DNA of 33,207 nucleotides from an uncultured Bacillota bacterium (GCA_948907985.1 CAQWMM010000024.1:1-33207), one strand, 5' to 3'; positions 22,241-30,934 are shown, counted from the first letter of the stretch. Numbers and translations are program-made. The notes: generated from the letters alone by a model not told the origin.

Positions 22241-23461
22241 ATGGATGTTAAGCAATGTTTTCAGACGGCAATTAGAAATCTGTTAGCCAACAAGGCGCGT
22301 CTTTGGCATGCCATGCTTGGTATGGCGATTGGTATATTGGGCTTTGTTCTGGTGCTGACGTTTGGCAGTTTGCAGATTAAGATTTTTGAGGATCTTTCTG
22401 ACGAGTATGCCCCGAACATGCTGCATATGTTTGTGGCAACCGACCCGAATATATCGGTGCGGATTACCGGGGAGGATATGGAACAGCTGGCGGCTGATAA
22501 TCCGGAGGTTATTAAAGGATTGACGCCGTTGCTGATGTTTGATATGTCCGGCGGCGTAAGAGCAGGCGATAAAGAGTATGCGGAGGCTGATCTTTATGGC
22601 GTGAGCAGTGATTATCTGGAGCTGGTGCCGCTGCTGCAACTACAGGAGGGGCGTTTTCTGAATGATATGGATATTTCCAGAGAGCGCAAAGTTTGTGTGG
22701 TGGAAAGCGACGTGGCCGCTAAACTGTTTGACGGCGACGCTTTGGGCAAAGAGATTAAAATCTGGGGGGAAAAGTACACTATAGTTGGCGTTTTGGCCGA
22801 GGTGCCGAATTATCCCAAAAGAGTCCGCGAGGTTTTTATTCCCTATACCAACGCTAAAAAAATGCTGGGCGATGAGTTAAATTATTCCGGCCATTATGAT
22901 GATACCTATTGGGTTGCCGCCAACGGCGCGGAAAATATGTCGGCGGCGCAGGCTTTGGTTAAGGAAATGCTTAAAGAGCGCACTGGCCGGGAGGAAAAAA
23001 CGGTTTGGTGGCTGACGGTTTCTTCCTTCCAAAGCAGCCAGGATTTAATGTTGGGTTGGGCTTACGGCGCGATTATGCAATATTTGTTTTTTGCGGGTAT
23101 TGTACTGTTTATCGGCGGCGCTGGTATTATGAACGTTATGTTGGCCGCGGTGCAGGCGCGCACTAAGGAGATTGGTATTCGTAAAGCTTTCGGGGCCACA
23201 AATCAGGATATTGAACGCCAATTTATGCTGGAGGCGGTGATCACCGGGCTAATTGGCGGCGGCGTTGGCGTTGCGCTGGGTCTGGTTGGTTCTGCCGTTG
23301 TGTGTATGCTTGGGGAAATGCCATTAAGCTTTTTGAGCCATGCTATTTTGCCAATTTTGTTGGCATTAGTCGTTTCGGTTGGTGTAGGCGTAATCTTTGG
23401 CACCTATCCGGCTAAACAGGCGGCCAAAATGGAGCCGGTGGCGGCGATTAACAGCGATTAA
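22241..23461 (+). CDS. MacB/FtsX-type ABC permease 1 of the array
   Basis: 406 residues. The N-terminal helix RNLLANKARLWHAMLGMAIGILGFV (TM1 about 22-44) is followed by a large extracytoplasmic MacB_PCD-like domain (about 45-275) containing EGRFLNDMDISRERKVCVV and IVGVLAEVPN. TM2 is at about 278-303, TM3 about 330-352, TM4 about 368-386. The coupling segment RTKEIGIRKAFGATNQDIERQF faces the cytoplasm. It ends AAKMEPVAAINSD. There is no fused ATPase domain, so it must work with a separate one, probably at 30039. It is the first gene after the ECF promoter, with GGGG upstream of the ATG. Confidence 0.9.
   Translation: MDVKQCFQTAIRNLLANKARLWHAMLGMAIGILGFVLVLTFGSLQIKIFEDLSDEYAPNMLHMFVATDPNISVRITGEDMEQLAADNPEVIKGLTPLLMFDMSGGVRAGDKEYAEADLYGVSSDYLELVPLLQLQEGRFLNDMDISRERKVCVVESDVAAKLFDGDALGKEIKIWGEKYTIVGVLAEVPNYPKRVREVFIPYTNAKKMLGDELNYSGHYDDTYWVAANGAENMSAAQALVKEMLKERTGREEKTVWWLTVSSFQSSQDLMLGWAYGAIMQYLFFAGIVLFIGGAGIMNVMLAAVQARTKEIGIRKAFGATNQDIERQFMLEAVITGLIGGGVGVALGLVGSAVVCMLGEMPLSFLSHAILPILLALVVSVGVGVIFGTYPAKQAAKMEPVAAINSD
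23396..23451 (+). repeat. 56-bp block identical at the 3' ends of permeases 1 and 2
   Basis: This block is repeated base-for-base at 24657-24712, encoding FGTYPAKQAAKMEPVAAIN. The bodies of the two genes are much more diverged, including at synonymous positions. A second identical pair, 45 bp, links permease 3 (25974-26018) and permease 4 (27240-27284) and runs across their stop codons. Confidence 0.9.
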
Positions 23462-23470
23462 GGGGGGGGG
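23462..23470 (+). repeat. G9 homopolymer in the translation-initiation region of permease 2
   Basis: Nine G immediately after the permease 1 stop codon and ten bases before the permease 2 ATG, taking the place of a normal AGGAGG site. Tract-length changes by slippage would alter ribosome-binding strength or spacing. Confidence 0.85.
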
Positions 23471-23480
23471 ATAAAATTAA

Positions 23481-24722
23481 ATGGCTATCAAACAGATTTT
23501 ACAACTATCTTTACAAAGTTTGTATAAAAATAAAGTTCGGGCGCTGCAAGCAACAGTTGTTTTGGTAATTGGCCTGACGGCGGTATTTACGGTTGTTTAT
23601 ATGGCGCAGGGGCTGTTAAACCAAATTAAAATGCAGGTGGCAAATTATAACTCCGGCGCGATTTGGGTTAATGTTTTTGAAAGGGCGGACACTTACTCGC
23701 GCGATAACTTAACTGATGATGATTGGCGGCAGCTGGCGCAGGATAACCCAGATTTGATTGATGCTGTAAGCCCAATGATCTATGTTTTTGATTTTATTGA
23801 TGGCTGCACATATAATGGCAAGTTATATAACAGTTCGGATTATAACATAAACGGGGTTAATGAAGATTTTGCCAAAATCAATAAGGCCCTGCGGATTGAA
23901 CAGGGGCGTTTTCTGCAAAGCATGGATATTGAACGGGAGCAAAAAGTTTGCGTGGTTGGCAGCGCTGTTGCGGAGAAGATTATGGGCGGCAATGCGCTGG
24001 GGCAGACTGTGAAAATCGCCGGTGAAAATTTCTCGGTGGTTGGGGTGTTACAGGAAATTGCTTTTGATTCTGAAAACTGGAACAGTGTTTTGTTAATCCC
24101 CGCCAGCACGGCGCAGAGAATAGCCGGCGCTGATTGGCGGCCGGAAACCTTTGGCGGCGTTGGGGCTTATTACAGCAGTTATTTTGTAAATATTGTCAGC
24201 CCGGAAAAGCTGGCCGAGGCCAGGCAGGCAATTTTGAATATGCTGCATGAGCATTTGCGGGATACTGACGCTGCGAATGTAACGTCGCTGGATTGGCAGG
24301 GCAGGCAAATGAGCCAGGGGTTATCCCTGATGTTTGCGCCGTTTGTTCTGTTTGTGTTTATTATTTTAATGGTGGGCGGCGTAGCGGTTATGAATACTAT
24401 GGTTGCTTTTGTGAAAGAGCGCACTAAGGAGATTGGGATTCGCAAGGCCTTTGGGGCAACCAGTAAGGATATCGAAAGACAGTTTTTGTGGGAAAGCGTT
24501 TGCTTAAGCCTTGTGGGGAGTTTTGCGGCGGTGGTGTTGGCGCTGCCGGTTAGTTATGCTGTGTGTTCAATTTTGCATTTGCCGGTTGATGTGGCTGGCA
24601 TACCATTGCTGCCTTTGATGGCTACTTTGTTGGTTGCGGTACTGGTCGGTATGGTTTTTGGCACCTATCCGGCTAAACAGGCGGCCAAAATGGAGCCGGT
24701 GGCGGCGATTAATGCTGATTAA
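23481..24722 (+). CDS. MacB/FtsX-type ABC permease 2 of the array
   Basis: 413 residues with the same plan: TM1 near residues 25-45 (ATVVLVIGLTAVFTVVYMAQG), an outer domain with QGRFLQSMDIEREQKVCVVG and VVGVLQEI, then TM2 (GGVAVMNTMVAF), coupling helix RTKEIGIRKAFGATSKDIERQF, two more TMs, and the AAKMEPVAAINAD end. The N-terminal helix departs from the RNLLxNKxR form of its neighbours (LQSLYKNKVRALQ). The outer domain has a distinct insert rich in Asn and Tyr (CTYNGKLYNSSDYNINGV). It uses the G9 tract as its only visible ribosome binding region. Confidence 0.9.
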   Translation: MAIKQILQLSLQSLYKNKVRALQATVVLVIGLTAVFTVVYMAQGLLNQIKMQVANYNSGAIWVNVFERADTYSRDNLTDDDWRQLAQDNPDLIDAVSPMIYVFDFIDGCTYNGKLYNSSDYNINGVNEDFAKINKALRIEQGRFLQSMDIEREQKVCVVGSAVAEKIMGGNALGQTVKIAGENFSVVGVLQEIAFDSENWNSVLLIPASTAQRIAGADWRPETFGGVGAYYSSYFVNIVSPEKLAEARQAILNMLHEHLRDTDAANVTSLDWQGRQMSQGLSLMFAPFVLFVFIILMVGGVAVMNTMVAFVKERTKEIGIRKAFGATSKDIERQFLWESVCLSLVGSFAAVVLALPVSYAVCSILHLPVDVAGIPLLPLMATLLVAVLVGMVFGTYPAKQAAKMEPVAAINAD

Positions 24723-24749
24723 GATAAATAAAACAAGGAGTGATTAAAA

Positions 24750-26015
24750 ATGACGACGTTGCAAATGGTATTGAGGAACTTAATGGCTAACAAGGTGCGT
24801 TTGGCGCAGGCGGTGTTGGGCATGGTGGTTGGCGTGGCGGCAATGGTGATTGTTTTGTGCCTAGGCATTAACCTGTTCAAGGGCGTGGGCGAGTTTTATT
24901 CCGCTTATAGCCCAAGCTTGATGTATATGGGCGTTTATACCAGCGTGGAAAAATCGCCGCGGGTTACGGTGGAAGATATGGAGGGGTTGGTGGCAAGCTC
25001 GGAATACATAACGGCGGTGTCGCCTCTGGTTTTTGTGCCGGACAACAACTTGCGCTATGCCGGGCAGACCTCGGAAAAAACGCGGGTGCGCGGAGTCAGC
25101 GAGCAATTTTTGATTATGAAGCCGGGCTGTCAGGTGGCGGCGGGGCGGTTCTTGCAGCCAATGGACATCAGCCGCCGGCAAAACGTCTGCGTGATTGGCA
25201 GCGCCGTTGCCGGGGAGTTGCTGGGCTGTGCTAATTTTGAAGACGCGATTGGTGAAACGCTGAAAATTCGCGGGGAGAATTTTACGGTAATCGGCGTTTT
25301 TGCGGAAATCAAGCCGGATTTGGAAGACGGCAATTATGATGTGTTTATTCCCTATACCACCGCTAAACAGCTGGCCGGTGAAATTGTCGCTCCTCTGATG
25401 GAAGAAAGTTATCTGGATATCTATTATGTTAACTTAAATAGTGTGGACAACATTATTAATGGGCGCGATACGGTGCGGGCGCTGTTGGCCGAGGTTAGCG
25501 GCCGGCCGCATGGTGAAACGGCTTCGCTGTTCTCTTTAAGCACGCGAACCTCACAGAAATATGACCGCGAGTGTGTTTTGGGGCTGACGGGCAAACTGCT
25601 GGGGCTTTCTGGTTTGGTGCTGCTGGTGGGCGGCGTGGGCATTATGAACGTGATGTTGGCCACGGTACGGGAGCGCCGGCAGGAAATCGGCGTGCGCCGG
25701 GCTTATGGCGCAACTGCGCGGGATATTCGCCGCCAGTTTTTGCTGGAGGCCTTATGCACCAGTGGCCTGGGCGCGGTTTTGGGCATTGTGCTGGGGCTGC
25801 CGGCTGGTCTGTTGGTTTGCCGGTTTATGGGCAGCGTGCCGATTGGTTATGCTGGCGAAATGCTGCTTAACCCGGATTTGCTGGATTTGGGCGCGTTGGT
25901 TCTGCCTGTTTTGGGCGGCGCGGCAGCGGCGGTGCTGATTGGCGTGGTATTCGGTCTGTATCCGGCCTGCAAAGCGGCCAAAATGGAACCGGTGGCGGCG
26001 ATTAATGCCGATTAA
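24750..26015 (+). CDS. MacB/FtsX-type ABC permease 3 of the array
   Basis: 421 residues, the longest in the set. RNLMANKVRLAQAVLGMVVGVAAMVIV is TM1. The outer domain contains AGRFLQPMDISRRQNVCVIGS and TVIGVFAEIKPD. The TM2 region is GGVGIMNVMLATV and the coupling segment is RERRQEIGVRRAYGATARDIRRQF. It is more GC-rich than permeases 4, 5 and 7. The end reads YPACKAAKMEPVAAINAD. AAGGAG precedes the ATG. The gap to permease 4 is 15 bases. Substrate is unknown. Confidence 0.9.
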   Translation: MTTLQMVLRNLMANKVRLAQAVLGMVVGVAAMVIVLCLGINLFKGVGEFYSAYSPSLMYMGVYTSVEKSPRVTVEDMEGLVASSEYITAVSPLVFVPDNNLRYAGQTSEKTRVRGVSEQFLIMKPGCQVAAGRFLQPMDISRRQNVCVIGSAVAGELLGCANFEDAIGETLKIRGENFTVIGVFAEIKPDLEDGNYDVFIPYTTAKQLAGEIVAPLMEESYLDIYYVNLNSVDNIINGRDTVRALLAEVSGRPHGETASLFSLSTRTSQKYDRECVLGLTGKLLGLSGLVLLVGGVGIMNVMLATVRERRQEIGVRRAYGATARDIRRQFLLEALCTSGLGAVLGIVLGLPAGLLVCRFMGSVPIGYAGEMLLNPDLLDLGALVLPVLGGAAAAVLIGVVFGLYPACKAAKMEPVAAINAD

Positions 26016-26018
26016 AGG
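25974..26018 (+). repeat. 45-bp block identical at the 3' ends of permeases 3 and 4
   Basis: The same 45 bases recur at 27240-27284. They cover the last 13 codons, the stop, and the first bases of the following ribosome binding site, so identity extends into non-coding DNA. Confidence 0.9.
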
Positions 26019-26030
26019 GAGTGAAACAAG

Positions 26031-27281
26031 ATGAATGTTGAACAGATTTTTAGAACAGCGGTGCGCAATCTGTTGGTGAACAAAATGCGCTCTGTTCAGG
26101 TTATGCTTAGTATGGTGGTGGCGGTAGCTGCGGTTATAGTTGTCTGCAATACCTGCCGGTTGATGGTTCAGCAAGTGGAAAGTTCCTGGACGCCGGAAAG
26201 TCTTAGTAATACTAATATGTATATTGATAGCAGGGTTGACCTTAATAAGCGCCCCACTATTGATGATTTGCAAAAAATTGCTGACGCTAACCCGGATATT
26301 ATTTTGGGTGTTTCTCCTTATGTTACCGACCATACCATGACCGGTAATGTGCGATATGGCGATAAATATTATAAAGAGGCCTATTTTATTGGTGTGAATG
26401 AACAATATGCAGATATGCACTTGATGAATGTTGCGGATGGACGTTTTATTCAATATATGGATTGCCGGAGCGAGCAGAATGTTTGCGTTTTAAGCGGCAA
26501 AACGGCTGATGAATTGATCGGCGAAAATGCGGTTGGCAAAACCTTGAGCATTTGGGGGTTTAATTATACAGTAATTGGCGTTTTGGATGATGAAACCGAG
26601 GGCCTAATTTATCTGCCCTATACCTGTGCGGACAAAATTGTCGGTGATCGTATTCAAACCGGCTATCAAGGTGATAAGTATTATGTTAATCGTTTTGAGG
26701 TTAAGGCTAACGGTATAGACAATATTAGCAATGTGCGCCAGTTGGTACAAGAAGCAATGGACAAACTGCTTGGTTCCGATAAGGGAAATTGGTCCTTGAA
26801 TTTTACAAGTTACCAGTTTGTTAAGGAAGAGATTATCGGCTATGCCGTCAGCCAGACCTATAATTATTTATTGATGGCCTTGTTTGTTTCGCTGGTGGGC
26901 GGCGTAGGCATTATGAACGTAATGATAGCCAGTGTGCAGGAGCGCACTAAAGAGATTGGTTTGCGCAAAGCGTTTGGCGCTACTGAAAATGATATTAAAC
27001 GCCAGTTTAGACTGGAGGCAGTTATAACCAGCCTGCTTGGTGGCTTGCTTGGCGTGGCGTTTGGTGTGATATTAAGCTTTTCGGTTCCTTGGTTAGTTAG
27101 CGATATGACTGTTGGCAACACTGGTATGACCTATTCTACGGCTTGGTTGGATATTGGTATAAGCGCTTGGCCCATTCTGCTGGGGTTAGGGCTGGCTTTG
27201 TTGGTTGGCGTTGTATTTGGCACCTATCCTGCCCAACAGGCGGCCAAAATGGAACCGGTGGCGGCGATTAATGCCGATTAA
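26031..27281 (+). CDS. MacB/FtsX-type ABC permease 4 of the array
   Basis: 416 residues. TM1 ends in a CNTCR motif. The outer domain has SPYVTDHTMTGNVRYGDKY, GRFIQYMDCRSEQNVCVL and YTVIGVLDDE. The coupling helix is RTKEIGLRKAFGATENDIKRQF and the C terminus AAKMEPVAAINAD. It is clearly closest to permease 7, sharing the CNxCR, SPYVxDHT, NVxYGDKY and FIQxMDC motifs, although the two genes are separated by the adaptor, ATPase and permeases 5 and 6. The extra cysteines are not present in permeases 1, 2, 3, 5 and 6. Confidence 0.9.
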   Translation: MNVEQIFRTAVRNLLVNKMRSVQVMLSMVVAVAAVIVVCNTCRLMVQQVESSWTPESLSNTNMYIDSRVDLNKRPTIDDLQKIADANPDIILGVSPYVTDHTMTGNVRYGDKYYKEAYFIGVNEQYADMHLMNVADGRFIQYMDCRSEQNVCVLSGKTADELIGENAVGKTLSIWGFNYTVIGVLDDETEGLIYLPYTCADKIVGDRIQTGYQGDKYYVNRFEVKANGIDNISNVRQLVQEAMDKLLGSDKGNWSLNFTSYQFVKEEIIGYAVSQTYNYLLMALFVSLVGGVGIMNVMIASVQERTKEIGLRKAFGATENDIKRQFRLEAVITSLLGGLLGVAFGVILSFSVPWLVSDMTVGNTGMTYSTAWLDIGISAWPILLGLGLALLVGVVFGTYPAQQAAKMEPVAAINAD

Positions 27282-27295
27282 AGGAGGCAAAAACT

Positions 27296-28522
27296 ATGGA
27301 TGTTAAGCAAAGCTTTTTTACGGCTTTACGGAATATGTCGGTTAACAAGGTTCGTTGTTTGCAGGTTGTTTTGGGTATGGCTGTCGGCGTGGCCAGCGTG
27401 GTTACTTTGCTGAATATCAGTCAACCGATGTTTGATGTGGCCGATTACGTTTTTAGTCAGTATAACAGTCCGGATACCATAAATTTTTCGGTTATGACTA
27501 ATGAAAACAATATCCGTAGAATAGGCATTGAAGATATGCGCCAGTTGGCTATAGATAACCCGGATATTATCAAGGCGGTAAGCCCACACATTTACGCCCG
27601 CCTGCCCCTGTCGATTAAAGGGGCCAGTGGGGAAAATGGGAATTACAGCGTTTTTGGTGTTGATGAAAATTATATGCAGACAATGAGCGGCCTTTCTTTG
27701 GCGGCCGGGCGCTTTTTTAAGCCTATGGAGATTGACCGCGAGCAAAAAGTTTGCGTGGTTGGCTACTCGGTTAATGAGAATCTGGCCGGTAATGCGTTGG
27801 GCAGCACTTTACGCATTTGGGGAGAGAACTATAAGGTTATTGGCGTTTTTGATTTATGCGCCGCGGATTATAACCTGGGGGTGTTGATACCCTATACAAA
27901 CCTGAAACGTCTGCAAGGTGAAATTACCACGCCGAGATATGATTCAAACGACAAATTTTATGTTGATACTTATTATATGAAAGCTAACGGTGTGGAAAAT
28001 ATTGGCAAGGCCAGGCTGGCGGCAGAGGCTATGCTAAAAGAAAAATCTGGAGAGATGAATCGAGATTGGTATTATATGTCAGCCAGTTACCGGTATTTTC
28101 AGGAATCGGCAAAAACCGGGATTTATCAAACGCTTTATTGCTTTGTCCTGTTTGCTGTTGTGGTGCTTTTTGTGGGCGGCGTGGGCATTATGAACATGAT
28201 GTTGTCCGGCGTGCAGGCTCGCATTAGAGAGATTGGCATTCGCAAGGCTTTTGGCGCAACCGAACAGGATATAAAAAAACAGTTTTTAACCGAGGCAGTC
28301 ATTATTAGCTTGCTTGGCGGCTTGCTGGGTTGTGTTTTTGGTGTGGCTGGCACCTATATTGGCTGTTGGCTTACGATTACGCCGCTCAAATTTTTGCATT
28401 TTTCTATTGTGCCGTTTGCAATAGCATTATTGGTTGCCGTTGGCACAGGCGCTTTGTTTGGCGTTTATCCTGCCCGGCAGGCGGCCAAAATGGAGCCGGT
28501 GGCGGCCATTAACGCTGATTAA
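27296..28522 (+). CDS. MacB/FtsX-type ABC permease 5 of the array
   Basis: 408 residues. RNMSVNKVRCLQVVLGMAVGVASVVTL forms the start of TM1. The outer domain includes SPHIYARLPLSIKGASGENGN, AGRFFKPMEIDREQKVCVVG and YKVIGVFDLC. The TM2 region is GGVGIMNMMLSGV and the coupling segment is RIREIGIRKAFGATEQDIKKQF. The end is YPARQAAKMEPVAAINAD. AAGGAGG lies eight bases before the ATG. It is the last permease before the adaptor gene. Confidence 0.9.
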   Translation: MDVKQSFFTALRNMSVNKVRCLQVVLGMAVGVASVVTLLNISQPMFDVADYVFSQYNSPDTINFSVMTNENNIRRIGIEDMRQLAIDNPDIIKAVSPHIYARLPLSIKGASGENGNYSVFGVDENYMQTMSGLSLAAGRFFKPMEIDREQKVCVVGYSVNENLAGNALGSTLRIWGENYKVIGVFDLCAADYNLGVLIPYTNLKRLQGEITTPRYDSNDKFYVDTYYMKANGVENIGKARLAAEAMLKEKSGEMNRDWYYMSASYRYFQESAKTGIYQTLYCFVLFAVVVLFVGGVGIMNMMLSGVQARIREIGIRKAFGATEQDIKKQFLTEAVIISLLGGLLGCVFGVAGTYIGCWLTITPLKFLHFSIVPFAIALLVAVGTGALFGVYPARQAAKMEPVAAINAD

Positions 28523-28545
28523 AAAAGATAAAAGGGTTGATGAAA

Positions 28546-30015
28546 ATGTTGAAGAAAAAAAAGTTTTGGTTAATTATGGTGGTTGTTTTGGCGCTGGCCG
28601 GGGCTGGCTGGTGGTTTTTGGGGCGGGATGATAATTCGCAGGACGCCGAGCAGCCGGCTTATCGCTATCAGCTGGTGGAGCGCGGCAGTATCATCTCCAC
28701 GCTGGAGGGGGTTGGCGCTGTGCAGCCGGTTAACTCCTATACGGTTAAGGCGCTGGTTACCGGCGACGTGTTAAGCGCCCCTTTTGAAGAGGGCGATATG
28801 ATCGAGGCCGGGCAGCTGCTTTATCAGATTGACGCGGGCAAGGCGCAGAACACATATACTATTGCCCAGCTGAATCTGCGCGAGGCCGAATCGGCGGCGG
28901 AAAAACTGCTGGTTTGCGCCCCGGCGGCCGGCCAGGTGGTGAAAATCCATTGCGAGCCGGGCGACAGCGTGAACGTGGGCAGTCAGCTGGTTTATCTGCG
29001 CGACCGCAGTACGCTGCTGTTGGAGGTTCCTTTTGCCGCGGCAGAGTTGGGCGCGCTGCAAGCGGGCCAGCCGGCGGAGGTGGTGGCGGATAAAACCGGC
29101 GAGCGTATCAGCGGCGTGGTTCGGGAAATCTCCCCGGTGGAGCAGGTGAGCGCCGGCGGGGTTCTAACCCACAAGGTGAAGATCGCTTTGGCAAACCCGG
29201 GCGGTTTGCAGGAGGGCGACTGGGCGGCAGCCGAGATTGGCGGCCTGACCAGCGTGCGCAGCGGCTTGTTGGAATATGCTTATAGCGAGCAGGTTTTGGC
29301 GAAAACGGGCGGCGACGTGGCGGAAATTCTGGTGGCCGAGGGCGACGAGGTGCGCGCCGGACAGGCTTTGGTGCGGCTGACGTCGGAGGACACGGAAAGT
29401 TCTTTGCAGCGGGCGCGGATTGAGTTGGATAACGCCCGGGAGGCGCTGGAGGATTACAAAATCACTTCGCCGATTGCCGGGACGGTGATTGAAAAGAAGT
29501 TTGAGCAGGGCGATACCATTGACAGCAACAACAACGCCAGCGAGATGGCCGTAATCTATGATATGAGCCGGCTGGAGTTTGTGATGAATGTGGATGAGCT
29601 GGATATTGGCCTGATGAAAGTGGGCCAGCCGGTTAAAGTGGTGGCCGACGCTTTGGGCGGACAGGAATTTGCGGGCTATGTCAGCAAGATCAGCATTAAG
29701 GGCAACAGCAGCAACGGCGTTACCAGCTATCCGATTACCGTAACGCTGGAGGATTTCGGCGCGCTGCTGCCGGGTATGAACATCAACGCCGAGGTGGTTT
29801 TGCAGCAGGCAGAGGATGTTCTGTTGGCACCGATGAACGCCGTCAGCCGGGGAAATATGCTGCTGGTGGAGGGTTCAGACGGCGAGCCCAGCGAGCTGCC
29901 CGGTTTTTGCTGGCGGCAGGTGGAGCTGGGTATGAACGACGATTATTATGTTGAGGTGATCTCTGGCCTGGAGGAGGGCGAAAAGATTGCCATAGCTAAT
30001 GGCGGACAACAATAA
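28546..30015 (+). CDS. HlyD/MacA/YknX-type adaptor protein with internal duplication
   Basis: 489 residues. A basic N terminus and one membrane anchor (about 7-25) precede two adaptor modules. Module 1 has a lipoyl-like half at 71-95 (VTGDVLSAPFEEGDMIEAGQ), a short helical hairpin (98-120), the second half at 122-143 (APAAGQVVKIHCEPGDSV) and a barrel segment at 151-182. Module 2 repeats this order at 254-278, 280-304, 305-326 and 338-368. A membrane-proximal domain and EGEKIAI end follow. Hairpins are too short to reach an outer-membrane channel, fitting a single-membrane cell. The ATG at 28546 has AAAGGG nine bases upstream; nearer starts at 28537 and 28540 are too close to that site. It should dock on the permeases' outer domains. 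Confidence 0.9.
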   Translation: MLKKKKFWLIMVVVLALAGAGWWFLGRDDNSQDAEQPAYRYQLVERGSIISTLEGVGAVQPVNSYTVKALVTGDVLSAPFEEGDMIEAGQLLYQIDAGKAQNTYTIAQLNLREAESAAEKLLVCAPAAGQVVKIHCEPGDSVNVGSQLVYLRDRSTLLLEVPFAAAELGALQAGQPAEVVADKTGERISGVVREISPVEQVSAGGVLTHKVKIALANPGGLQEGDWAAAEIGGLTSVRSGLLEYAYSEQVLAKTGGDVAEILVAEGDEVRAGQALVRLTSEDTESSLQRARIELDNAREALEDYKITSPIAGTVIEKKFEQGDTIDSNNNASEMAVIYDMSRLEFVMNVDELDIGLMKVGQPVKVVADALGGQEFAGYVSKISIKGNSSNGVTSYPITVTLEDFGALLPGMNINAEVVLQQAEDVLLAPMNAVSRGNMLLVEGSDGEPSELPGFCWRQVELGMNDDYYVEVISGLEEGEKIAIANGGQQ

Positions 30016-30038
30016 TAAAAAATCAGGAGGAAAATAAA

Positions 30039-30776
30039 ATGACAACATTAAACAATTTGCAGAACGAAAATGAGGTATTGATCAGCTTGCAGGACGTTTA
30101 CAAAATTTATCAGACCGGAGAAACCGAGGTGCACGCGCTGGACGGCGTTTCGCTGGAGGTTCGGCGGGGCGAGTTTGTGGCGATTGTGGGGGCCAGCGGC
30201 AGCGGCAAATCCACCTGCATGAATATCATCGGCTGTTTGGACGTGCCGACTTCCGGCAGCTATCATCTGGCTGGGCAGGACGTTTTGACAATGAACGATA
30301 CGCAAAAGGCCAAACTGCGCAACAAAACTCTGGGTTTTATCTTTCAGCAGTATAACTTAATCCCCAAGCTGAACCTGTGCGAGAATGTGGAGCTGGCCAT
30401 GCTTTACGCCGGTATGCCGGCGGCGGAGCGGCGCAAGCGTTCTTTGCAGCTGTTGGAGCAAGTGGGGCTGGCGGATAAGGCGGCCAATGTGCCCAGCCAG
30501 CTTTCCGGCGGGCAGCAGCAGCGGGTGGCGATTGCCCGGGCTTTGGCTGGAGAACCAGCGGTGATTTTGGCCGATGAGCCAACCGGCGCGCTGGACAGCC
30601 AGACCGGCCGCGAGGTTTTGGGCTATTTGCAGCTGCTGAACCGCGAGGGGCGGACAGTGGTTCTGATTACGCATGATAATTCGATTGCCCGGCAGGCGGA
30701 GCGGATTGTGCGTCTGGAGGACGGCAAGATTGTTTATGACGGACTGCCGGACGGCGATGAAGCAGCGGTTCAATAG
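30039..30776 (+). CDS. MacB/YknY-type ABC transporter ATPase
   Basis: 245 residues. Walker A GASGSGKST (51-59), Q-loop FQQYNLIPKL, signature LSGGQQQRVAIARAL (155-169), Walker B VILADEPTGALD (175-186) and switch His212 in LITHD are all intact. The start VYKIYQTGETEVHALDGVSLEV is typical of MacB/YknY/LolD ATPases. It is the only ATPase in the array and is therefore expected to drive all the permeases. AGGAGG precedes the ATG. The last codons and the stop lie inside the left arm of the palindrome at 30764-30884. Confidence 0.95.
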   Translation: MTTLNNLQNENEVLISLQDVYKIYQTGETEVHALDGVSLEVRRGEFVAIVGASGSGKSTCMNIIGCLDVPTSGSYHLAGQDVLTMNDTQKAKLRNKTLGFIFQQYNLIPKLNLCENVELAMLYAGMPAAERRKRSLQLLEQVGLADKAANVPSQLSGGQQQRVAIARALAGEPAVILADEPTGALDSQTGREVLGYLQLLNREGRTVVLITHDNSIARQAERIVRLEDGKIVYDGLPDGDEAAVQ

Positions 30777-30884
30777 CGGCACATCTGCTGCATCATCATT
30801 TTGTTTGGCGGCGTCAACGTACTATCAGTACGCCTCCTTGCCGCACGAAATGATTCTTTGCAGCTGCACCACTCTTGAACCGCT
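30764..30884. repeat. 121-bp imperfect palindrome between ATPase and permease 6
   Basis: Outer arms AGCGGTTCAA (30764-30773) and TTGAACCGCT (30875-30884) are perfect. The centre has CGTACT-ATC-AGTACG (30818-30832). Between them the two arms align imperfectly (GCTGCA, TCATTT and GGCG blocks on both sides). The whole is symmetric about 30824 and overlaps the ATPase stop codon. It has no long T-run. The design fits a mobile palindromic (MITE- or REP-like) element or a strong mRNA hairpin. No second copy was found in the window. Confidence 0.75.
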
Positions 30885-30934
30885 TTAGGATAATATGTTA
30901 AATTATAGAAATTGAAGAATAATGGGGGATACTT

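Noticed and set aside
25752..26453. 233-codon frame on the minus strand
   Set aside because: Spans the junction of permeases 3 and 4 in antisense; both permeases have full family motifs and good start sites.
30777..30888. Short open frames across the palindrome
   Set aside because: They translate the inverted repeat itself and lack start signals; the DNA symmetry explains them.
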